This document shows positions 55,575 through 64,000 of a stretch of 64,000 nt of DNA, piece after piece. How positions within the stretch are numbered: position 1 is the stretch's first letter; every line of letters starts with the position of its first letter. A program made the translations under genes and the position numbers. The notes below the pieces were generated by a model, which was not told the origin of the DNA, did not search any database, and worked only from the letters and a program-made list of their open reading frames with translations. Source of the DNA: Littorina saxatilis (lineage: Eukaryota; Mollusca; Gastropoda; Littorinimorpha; Littorinidae); NCBI RefSeq assembly GCF_037325665.1, contig NC_090260.1:33429603-33493602 (forward strand), written 5' to 3'.

Positions 55575-55595
55575 GTGTGTATATGTGTGTGTATT

Positions 55596-55630
<35 letters not shown>

Positions 55631-55670
55631 ATGTGTGTGCGTGCACGCGCGCGCGCGTGTGTGTGTGTGA
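55340..55670. repeat. (GT)n compound microsatellite
   Basis: TGTGTG with TGCG, TATG and CGCGCG interruptions, beginning about 100 bases after exon 7. All open frames here are artefacts. Confidence 0.95.
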
Positions 55671-55954
55671 ACAGAAAAAGGAGTCCACATATATGTACAG
55701 TGAAAGATGAATGACCAAATAGAAATATCAGTTAAATGATCACAATTTAAACTTCAGCAAGCTTACTGTCCCTTTATGAGCCATAGGAGTCCCTTCCCCT
55801 CCCCACCCAACGCACCCCCCTCAGCCCCACAACCCCGCTTGCGATCCCAAACCATCCTTACCCATACAATAATGTCGAATACAATTGTACTCATTTCTCT
55901 CATTAATATCCAGTTACCGCGTGAAATGCTTAGGCCTTTGTTTTGGCATAACGT

Positions 55955-56233
55955 TTGTTTGTTTGTATGCTTAACGCCCAGCCGACCACGAAGGGCCATA
56001 TCAGGGCGGTGCTGCTTTGACATATAACGTGCGCCACACACAAGACAGAAGTCGCAGCACAGGCTCCATGTCTCACCCAGTCACATTATTCTGACACCGG
56101 ACCAACCAGTCCTAGCACAAACCCCATAATGCCAGACGCCAGGCGGAGCAGCCACTAGATTGCCAATTTTAAAGTCTTAGGTATGACCCGATCACGGGGC
56201 GGACGCCTTACCACTAGGCCAACCGTGCCGGTC
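55955..56233 (-). mobile_element. SINE-4 lacking its B box
   Basis: Flanked by TGGCATAACGT (55944-55954, 56234-56244). Compared with the copy at 56341, a segment of about 26 bases holding the B box and T-arm (GGGTTCGAACCC on the minus strand) is missing; the A-box side (GGCACGGTTGGCCTAGTGG) is present. Confidence 0.88.
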
Positions 56234-56340
56234 TGGCATAACGTCCGTTGGTACTCTCTGGTCTTTTTCTCAAGATTTCTTTTCATACAAAATAACCGAA
56301 CAGTATATAATTGAATATCCCTGCTACCACAATGAAAGGT

Positions 56341-56649
56341 TTGTTTGTTTGTTTGTTTGCTTAACGCCCAGCCGACCACGAAGAGCCATATCAGGGCGGT
56401 GCTGCTTTGACATATAACGTGCGCCACACACAAGACAGAAGTCGCAGCACAGGCTTCATGTCTCACCCAGTCACATTATTCTGACACCGGACCAACCAGT
56501 CCTAGCACTAACCCCATAATGCCAGACGCCAGGCGGAGCAGCCACTAGATTGCCAATTTTAAAGTCTTAGGTATGACCCGGCCGGGGTTCGAACCCACGA
56601 CCTCCCGATCACGGGGCGGACGCCTTACCACTAGGCCAACCGTGCCGGT
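56341..56649 (-). mobile_element. SINE-4, complete
   Basis: Flanked by the 12-bp duplication ACAATGAAAGGT (56329-56340, 56650-56661). The minus-strand head GTTGGCCTAGTGGTAAGGCG and GTGGGTTCGAACCCCGG is tRNA-like; the tail is (CAAA)n. Confidence 0.92.
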
Positions 56650-56661
56650 ACAATGAAAGGT

Positions 56662-57754
56662 ACCCCGGCCACCTCATAACTCCGCTTGTTGCCCTTTCAA
56701 AAACATGTTTTGCTTTTTAAGAGACCACATAATGATGGAACCTAAAACAGAATTGAAAACACCACCCAAACACCCTTGAGTCAACGAAAAACGAATCATG
56801 TGTGCATTCGTTCGGCCCCGACGTGAAAAACACCAAATTTTGCCTTCGCAGGCGTTGTTTTAACACGCGTCCCGGACCGCTGCGCGGAAAAGTGACGTCA
56901 CATTAGTCTTGGTTTTGAACTTCATACGCGTCCGTCTTCTGCGCAAAGTTTATAGCGGCTTCTTTGCAAAGACTTATGAGCATCTGAGATGGTACCCGAA
57001 AAAAACCCTGTAAATCCATGCCTATCAAAGATTTGTTATTTTTCTTCAAAAGCTATTTGCAAAATGAACAATCTATATGTCCATAACACGTCATACTTGG
57101 ATTAAAGTGAACTGGACTTAACAGCAAAGATCAATTTCTATCTTCCGTTTTGGCGACGACGACAAATTGCTCCATTTTCCATAGGGAACGGCTCGCAAAG
57201 GCTCCGTCCCGACTGTGTGAGAGGGAAAAAGAAGGTCACTGTCACTTGTCGTCGTGCTGAGTTGTCTGGCGTCTACCCCGCAACCTCACTAGTATCCAAG
57301 TAGTCAATGATTGATTGGAGACGCACAGTTCATTAGTTCTATCGGTGCCCTTCAGCTTTAAGTAGATCAACCGTCTTGCTCGTACAGCCCTACAGACTGA
57401 TGATCATTTGCGCACAAGGTGTGAACATCCACGTACGTAAGCACGATTACAAACGGGAGATTTTGAAAGCTCAGCTTTAATAGAGCTTCCGTCCGGTGGA
57501 GGATTGAATCTGTGAGCCTTGAATCCATTTTTGGGGTGTTTTTTTTTAAGACGCTTGAGCGTGCCATTTTAATCGATAATCAATAACATTATATAACACA
57601 TTCGGTATCTGTATGTTTAACTGTACATTACTCTGTGGCACAGCAAATTTAGCATTTACTTTTGGCGCGAATTCTTACAATACATAAATGGACAAGAATG
57701 TGTTATCAATGCTGTTGTGTCTGCGGTGTTAACATTTGCGACATCCATATTGTA
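56662..57754. other. Intron, nothing recognised
   Basis: No exon or known repeat seen. Confidence 0.5.
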
Positions 57755-57765
57755 TTGTCTTCATA

Positions 57766-58183
57766 ACCCCCCGCGGGTTAGGGGGATGGCCATATTGGTT
57801 GGGACGAGAAAGAATTTACCCGATGCTCCCCAGCATGTCGTAAGAGGCGACTAACGGATTCTGTTTCTCCTTTTACGCTTGTTAAGTGTTTCTTGTATAG
57901 AATATAGTCAATGTTTGTAAAGATTTTAGTCAAGCAGTATGTAAGAAATGTTAAGTCCTTTGTACTGGAAACTTGCATTCTCCTAGTAAGGTCATATATT
58001 GTACTACGTTGCAAGCCCCTGGAGCAATTTTTTGATTAGTGCTTTTGTGAACAAGAAACAATTAACAAGTGGCTCTATCCCATCTCCCCCCTTTCCCCTA
58101 TCCCATCTCCCCCTTTCCCCGTCGCGATATAACCTTGAATGGTTGAAAACGACGTTAAACACCAAATAAAGAAAGAAAGAAAG
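57766..58183 (+). mobile_element. SINE-5, plus-strand copy
   Basis: Flanked by the 11-bp duplication TTGTCTTCATA (57755-57765, 58184-58194). Head CCCCCGCGGGTTAGGGGG, tail ACACCAAATAAAGAAAGAAAG. No obvious tRNA boxes in the head. Confidence 0.92.
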
Positions 58184-58516
58184 TTGTCTTCATAGATACT
58201 CTTAGACGGTATCCATGTCGCCAAGGAACGTAAACTATCTCTGTCAATCTGCTAAAAGTGCAGACAAGGGGTGCAACTCTGTTGTTGACCCGTGGTTTTG
58301 TTTTGTCGACAAATTCATGTGCGTACATCATTCAGACAATATAACACCTAAAAACGCACACTCCTGTGTATCCCGACTCTAACTGGTTCTAGATATCCAC
58401 ATTTTGGAGGAAGACTGATTTCCACCCTCTGATAGCATCCATACAACGATGGGAAACAAAAACCATAGTTATGTACGTGTTTCTGATGGTTGCAGGATAT
58501 ACTTTTCTCATTGCAG

Positions 58517-58597
58517 AGTATAAGCTTCTGTCAGACTGTACTGCATATCCCAGCCACTGTTCGGAAGGACACTGCGACCCTGTCTCAAATCAGTGCA
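58517..58597 (+). CDS. Gene B exon 8, Cys-rich module 4
   Basis: Acceptor TTTTCTCATTGCAG ends at 58516; donor GTGCA|GTGAGT starts at 58598; 81 bp, phase 1-1. It reads YKLLSDCTAYPSHC, then SEGHCDPVSNQC, with Lys at the junction; four cysteines (C-x6-C-x4-C-x6-C). Confidence 0.8.
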
Positions 58598-58609
58598 GTG
58601 AGTATACAT

Positions 58610-59650
58610 CATTGTGTATATTTTGTTCAGAACTGCCTCAATGATCAAGTGTGTACGTTTTGTTTAGAACTGCTCCAATAAGCCAAATGTGTGTATGTGG
58701 GTTTTGTTAGAACTGAGTCTAGTATGACTCTCTGTGTATGTTTTGTGTAGAACTGCCTAAATCATAAAAGTGTGTGTATGATTCGTTTAGAACTGCCTCA
58801 ACGATCAAAGGGTGTGTATGTTTTGTTTATAACTTTATAAATTGGCCTCCACTCGCATATGCGGACGCATTCCAAAAGCTAAACTATTTGCCACTCGTCC
58901 GTCGTATCGACGGAAGACTCCATCACCTATCAAAGAGTGTGTATGTTTTGTTTAGAACTGCCTCAATGATCTAAGCATGTGTAGGTTTTGTTTGGAACTG
59001 CTTGGCCTCTACTCGCATATATATGCGGACGCATTCCAAAAGCTAAACTGTTTGCCACTCGTCCGTCGTATCGACGGAAGACTCCATCACCAATCAAAGT
59101 GTGTGTATATTTTATTTAGAACTGCCTCAATTGTTTTGTCTAGAACTGCCTTGACGACAAAAGAGTGTGTGTTTTGTTTAGAACTTCCTTAACGATCAAA
59201 GTGTGTGTATATTTTAAACAAATTATACGAGGCAGTTCTTAAACTGCCTCAAAGATCAAAGTATGTGTATGATTTGTTTAAAACTGCAACAATGATCTAA
59301 GTGTGCGTATGTTTTGTTTAGATCTGTCACAACTATCAACGTATGTGTACGTTTTGTTTAGAACTGCCTCAACGATCAAAATACGTGTATGTTTTGTTTA
59401 GAACTGCCACAAGAATCAAAAAGTGTATATGTTTTGTTTAGAACTGCCTCGACGATCAAAATGTGTGTATGTTTGGTTTAGATCTGCCCACATGATCTAA
59501 GTGTGTGTATGTTTTGTTTAGAACTGCCTCAACGATCACAGTGTGTGTATGTTTGAAGAATATATATATAGCCCCAATTATCTGTGCGTATGCTTTGTTT
59601 AGAACTGTCTCAATAACCAACGGGTGTATGTGTTTGTATAATGCCCAAGT
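58610..59650. repeat. Intronic minisatellite of ~40-60-bp degenerate units
   Basis: About 15 or more units built on TTTTGTTTAGAACTGCCTCAA and GATCAAAGTGTGTGTATG. A ~90-bp block containing GGACGCATTCCAAAAGC and ACTCGTCCGTCGTATCGACG occurs twice inside it (about 58845-58935 and 59009-59098). Decayed units continue near 60120-61010. Confidence 0.85.
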
Positions 59651-60212
59651 ATACTAAGGCAAACAAAAAAAAATTGTCTGTTTCTGGTAACATGGCTAAA
59701 AAAAATAGGGTCGGTAGGTCGGGATTTTTTTTTTTTTTTTATTTTAATTTTTTTTTTACCCCAAATGTAGACCAATAAAACTAACTTTAAAAATCGCGCA
59801 AAGAGACTGGATTCACTATACATAGAGACAAGACACTCAACACATTTACAAATCGTCAGCGGACTTTCGTTTTCACACGTTTTTGTTGTTCATTTTCTCA
59901 CCCTGTCCTTTACCACCAAAAAATAAATAAAATTTTTGAGTTTGGAAAAAAAAAAGTTTAGGGTCGGCGCCGAAATTTAGGGTCGGTCGGGTGACCAGAA
60001 ACAGACAATTTTTTTTTTTTTGCCTAATGTTCGGTTTTTTTGGTTGTTTTTTTTACATCTGCGAAGAACTGTGCGTTCTTTGCAATCTTTTTAAAATTGT
60101 CGAATCTTTCTGTATGTATTTTTGCAGATTTATCCCAAGTGTGTATGCTTATATTGCTCGAAAATGTGTTAAGTATGTTTATGTTTGTCTGCAGAATTGT
60201 ACAAAGTATGTG

Positions 60213-60918
60213 TTTTTATATTGCTATTCTGATAGACACGTGGAGGAATTTGGGGGTTGTGATTGAATAGTCTCACGCAACCTTATTTCAATCATCGGGC
60301 CGTGTTTCCACGGAAGTTGCTCAATATTCTTTACTTTTTAAACAACAAAGAACGCATGATTCCATAAATAGATCCCTGCGCCTTGAGTCCGAGTCTGGAG
60401 ATACGCGCGCGATATAAGACTTCATATAATAATGCTTCCAGTTGCATTGCAGCGGATGAAGTGCTCGCATACCTGGTCAGGTTTGCGTTATGACTGGTCG
60501 ACAGAGGATATAAAATGTACCAATGTTTTTCTTACCGTGCTTGAAATATATTCCGGCTAAAATCGAATTATTTGACACACCTTGCAACACTCTAGTAGCT
60601 GCCGTCTGGCAGACGGTCTTTCCAGTGTTTTGCACTGAATCAGCCAACTCTCCTTTCCCTTTGCAACGCCCATTGTATGCGATACTGAAATGAATTAAGT
60701 TACCAGTCTGAAACATTAGTCGTTGCCTTTTTTTCTTCTAAAATATGCCTTGTTCTCTTTTCATCCACATATTTAACATTAACATATGCACCATGAGCGA
60801 AACCCCTCGAACAAGTATAACAGAAAAAAAGGTTTTCGACTCGTCGACATTATACGTGTCTCGTCTAAATATCGGACCCTAATGCTACGGTGAAAACACA
60901 ATAGCTGTTTAAGTTTGC
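60213..60918 (+). repeat. Dispersed repeat R1, copy 3 (diverged)
   Basis: Same order of landmarks as 10250-11205: CTATTCTGATAGACACGTGG, TGACTGGTCGACAGAGG, TTAAGTTACCAGTCTGAAAC and the right hairpin arm TCTCGTCTAAATATCGGACC. Confidence 0.75.
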
Positions 60919-60999
60919 AGTATAGTTCTAAGTATGTGTACGTATATTTGCGGAATTGTTCAAAGTATCGGTACGTATGTTAGCAGAACTGTTCAAACA

Positions 61000-61760
61000 A
61001 TGAGCTGTCCGAGTGTTTGCAGACTTGCAGTGACAGCAAATACTTGTATTCAGTTAGGCTCAGCATCTGTCACATTCTCAGGGAAGGTCAGAGATCTTGG
61101 GTTCTACCTTGACTCTGACCTCTTTATGAGACATCATGTTACAAAACATGTCAGGCAGCCTACCTTGAAATTAGACGCATCAGCTCCATCCGCCACTTTC
61201 TCACTGAAGAAGCCACAAAAACCTTGCCACTTCCTGCATATTGTCTCGTTTAAACTATTGTAATGCCCTGTTGATTGGATGCTCTTCGTTAGTTATCCAA
61301 CCTCTCCAAACTGTTCAAAATTCTGCAGCCCGCATCATCTTTAGGTCAAAGAAAACACAGCATGTCACTCCCCTGCTATACACACTCCACTGGCTGCCGG
61401 TGGAACAACGTATCAAGTACAAAGTCGCTTGTCTGTGTTTCAAGGTCTTCTCAGGAAGTGCCCCTCAGTACCTTTCTGAACTCCTGTACATATACACCCC
61501 ATCACGCACACTCAGATCATCCGCTGACACCAGGCTACTGAAAGTTGAGCGATTCACAGGAAGCAGCACGGAGCAAGAAGCTTCTGTTGTGCTGCACCAC
61601 CACTCTGGAACTCTCTTCCCTTCTCTGTCAGACACTGCACCTCTCTCAGCTCTTTTAAACAACAGTTGAAAACTTTCTTTTTCACAGAATATTACACCAA
61701 CCTGGTCTAATGTCTTCTTCATTCCATTTTTGCACATACTCCTCTCCCATAAAGTTGTTA
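61000..61760 (+). mobile_element. LINE 3' fragment, CR1/L2-like
   Basis: Two frames carry the C-terminal RT pattern: VTFSGKVRDLGFYLDSDL, then (after a frame change near 61240) SRLNYCNALLIGC, LQTVQNSAARIIF, ITP-like VTPLLYTLHWLPVEQRIKYK and SGSAPQYLSELL. SRLDYCN...LQ.VQN.AAR and LHWLPV..RI.YK are the usual landmarks of CR1/L2-type LINEs. It is 5'-truncated and carries more than one frameshift. Confidence 0.8.
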
Positions 61761-61914
61761 TGATTGTTGAGAGTGTTAGCTGTGTATGTTTGTATATAAT
61801 ATAGTGTGTATTGCATATAATTATGATTATTGTGTGAACAGTACATGTGGTGATTTGTGTCTGTTTGATTAATTTGTTTTATGTAGGTTGTACTTTTAAT
61901 TGTTCTATTCTGTA

Positions 61915-62340
61915 TATATATATCTATATATATATACGACTTGTGTCTGTCTGTGTGTCTGTGTGTGTGTCTGTGTGTCTGTGTGTGAGTTCGCGATGCA
62001 CGGCCAAAGTTCTCGATGGATCTGCTTCAAATTTGGTGGGCATATTCAGGTAGACCCGGTACAGGACACAACCTGGTCGATATTTCAACACGTGCTCTCA
62101 GCGCGCAGCGCTGAACCGATTTTGGTTCCACCTCAGCTATTTTGGTTCCACCTCAGCTACCCGGGCCCCCATACCGACACACCAAAGCCAAAGTTCTCGG
62201 TGGATCTTTTTCAAATTTGGACACCGTATTCAGCTACACCCCGGACACAATATCATCGATGAGATATTTCAACACGTGCTCTCAGCGCGCAGCGCTGAAC
62301 CGAATTTGGTTTTTGTTTTCATTTCACCATTATAAGTAAC
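61915..62340 (+). repeat. Repeat R5, copy 1
   Basis: TATATACGACTTGTGTCTG is followed by CGGCCAAAGTTCTCGATGG and TCAGCGCGCAGCGCTGAACC; the last two blocks occur twice within this stretch. Confidence 0.8.
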
Positions 62341-62587
62341 TCTTCCTTATCTTCTCATCTTCTCCATGTTTTCAGCGTTTACCTCCCTTCCTTCGTATGG
62401 TGCACTATAGTATCTTCGGATATTCCCGGCGTTCTGTTACTATTTTTAGAAGGTCACCGCAGTGTCCAGAACGTAAATTGGACCCGTAAATTATCCTCAC
62501 TGTAAAAGTGCAAAGGTCGAATCAATTTATAGCCACGCGAAAAATACACTGTCATCTATCTCTCTATAGATACGGCTTCTCTGTGTT

Positions 62588-62660
<73 letters not shown>
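62588..62660. repeat. (GT)n microsatellite
   Basis: Uninterrupted GT run. Confidence 0.95.
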
Positions 62661-62661
<1 letters not shown>

Positions 62662-62969
62662 TCTATGTGAGCAACACCTGTGCATTGTTCAGTTCTGTTT
62701 GTGATGTGGTCTGGCGGCTTTTGTGTAATTTTATGTACTGGCCTTCCTTTGAGAAGCCATAACAGTTCAAAAGGGCTTAGAGATAAGCTCTAACTTGCTC
62801 AGTCCTGTTTGAGTGGAGTTCGCCTCCAAAGGTGATTAACACGGTTACATTCGTCGACAAGGATGGGACTCGATATGGTCAGGAATGGCATTATGGCCAC
62901 TGAATCATTTTCGTGCTGTTCCCATTCCACGAATCTGGGAGGGACCTAAGCTTGGAAGGTCCATTGTTC

Positions 62970-63230
62970 GGACCCGGCGAAGCCGGCGTACGGCTCTAAG
63001 TACTTCTTCCCGGCGAAGCCGGCTACCCGGGGAAGCGGGTATTCATTCTAGTATATCTATATACGACTTGTGTGTGTCCGTGTGTCAGTTCCCGATGCAC
63101 GGCCAAAGTTCTCGATGGATCTGCTTCCAATTTGGTGGGCATATTCAGGTACACCTCGTACACAATCTGGTCGATGAAAATTTTCAACACGTGCTCTCAG
63201 CGCGCAGCGCTGAATCAACAAGCCACCAAA
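62970..63230 (+). repeat. Repeat R5, copy 2
   Basis: CCCGGCGAAGCCGG words lead into TATATACGACTTGTGTG and GGCCAAAGTTCTCGATGG as in copy 1. Confidence 0.75.
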
Positions 63231-63292
63231 CATCTTATAATGTTCCTTTGTAAAGGGCCTAGAGCCATAGGTTAGGCACTTAAAAATGTCCA

Positions 63293-63333
<41 letters not shown>

Positions 63334-63383
63334 CATTATGTGATTGAAAGTGGTCCTAAGTATATATGTGTGTATGTTCACAG

Positions 63384-63500
63384 AGTTATACAGTGGACAG
63401 AGTTGTGACGAGTCACGTGTGTGTACAGCGGGAGCTGAGTGCAAAGACCATACCTGTCAGTGTCAGGCCAGTGTCGCTACTCTCAATGGATCCGTTTGTG
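63384..63500 (+). CDS. Gene B exon 9, six-cysteine EGF/EB-like module
   Basis: Acceptor TATGTTCACAG ends at 63383; donor TTTGTG|GTGAGC starts at 63501; 117 bp, phase 1-1. It reads LYSGQSCDESRVC, then TAGAECKDHTCQCQASV, then NGSVC: six cysteines with a C-x-C step, the fullest EGF/EB-like module of the set. NGS is a possible N-glycosylation site. The gene continues beyond the window; no transmembrane segment or stop has been reached. Confidence 0.82.
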
Positions 63501-63574
63501 GTGAGCTATCTGGCAATGTTTGTATACCGTAAACGGTACTTATAGCTTTCTCTTGGGACCAAATACATTGTATT

Positions 63575-63879
63575 GACTCACCTGAATAATCGGTGAGTTT
63601 TAGTACCGAGCCCGTCTGTATAGACGGCCGGCCATCAGTTCGAGATTATCTTTCGGGTGTTTCTGATGTCAGAGCTTTAAAACGTTGCACACGTCTAGGG
63701 TTTCATGATCTCCCGACTGAACTTTGAGAATATCTCGCATGTTTTCGAAGCGAGAGCTTTGAAACTTTGCACACTTCGTCAATTATCATAGTTATCTAAC
63801 AAACTTAACATTAAGGTTTTCTGGTATGTGTGTGTATGTGTGTGTGTGTGTGTTTTAGTGTGTGTGTGTGTGTGTGTGT

Positions 63880-63913
<34 letters not shown>

Positions 63914-63960
63914 TGTTTGTGTGTACGTGTGCGCACGTGTGGTTGTGTGAGTTCACATCA
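63575..63960. repeat. Repeat with GACTCACCTGA start, then (GT)n
   Basis: Resembles the R2/R4 style (TGAGT start, GACGGCCGGCC block, GTTTTCGAAGCGAGAGC) and runs into a GT tract at 63820-63925. Confidence 0.6.
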
Positions 63961-64000
63961 TGCTGTAATAATTTATCATACAGCTCCACTAGAAGGGCTT

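Overview
This is eukaryotic, almost certainly molluscan DNA. Genes are split into small exons with long introns. tRNA-derived SINEs with target-site duplications, long (GT)n/(CA)n tracts, LINE 3' fragments and MITE-like inverted-repeat elements fill most of the space. The repeat types, especially an ~0.9 kb family that starts with a TTTAGTCAAG motif and carries an internal GT tract, look like those of caenogastropod snails such as periwinkles. The species call is an inference from memory, not a search.

Gene A (+ strand, 3' end only). A transmembrane exon begins at 572 and is cut in two by a 7.8 kb LTR retrotransposon (649-8433); its remainder lies at 8434-8469. A probable cytoplasmic exon starts at 13264, and a terminal exon (about 14645-14882) encodes an acidic, Ser/Thr-rich tail. 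The retrotransposon has matching 1,093-bp LTRs, a 5-bp target duplication and one 1,546-codon gag-pol frame. Integrase lies before reverse transcriptase, the copia-like order of the Gmr1 lineage of Ty3/gypsy elements.

Gene B (+ strand, 5' part, runs off the right edge). It has a signal-peptide exon (24851-24905), two exons for an F-type (fucolectin/FTP) lectin domain (27837-28058, 32998-33279), a 51-bp Gln/Ser/Thr linker exon (41904-41954) and five short Cys-rich EGF/EB-like exons (50640-50741, 54687-54779, 55161-55238, 58517-58597, 63384-63500). Every junction is phase 1, so each internal exon can be skipped, gained or duplicated without a frame change. The product is read as a secreted or membrane-anchored lectin/EGF-type recognition receptor. 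Gene A's transmembrane exon is also phase 1-1, so A may be a neighbouring relative.

Introns and intergenic DNA hold at least five SINE families (one copy is a chimera of two), seven or more copies of the GT-tract inverted-repeat element, several MITEs with long inverted repeats, a broken Tc1-type transposase gene, three LINE fragments and large tandem arrays: a G-rich minisatellite, a ten-copy 50-bp array and a 2 kb GATAAG-rich satellite. Two repeat families carry dense nuclear-receptor-type motifs. No rRNA gene, CRISPR array or prokaryotic feature is present.
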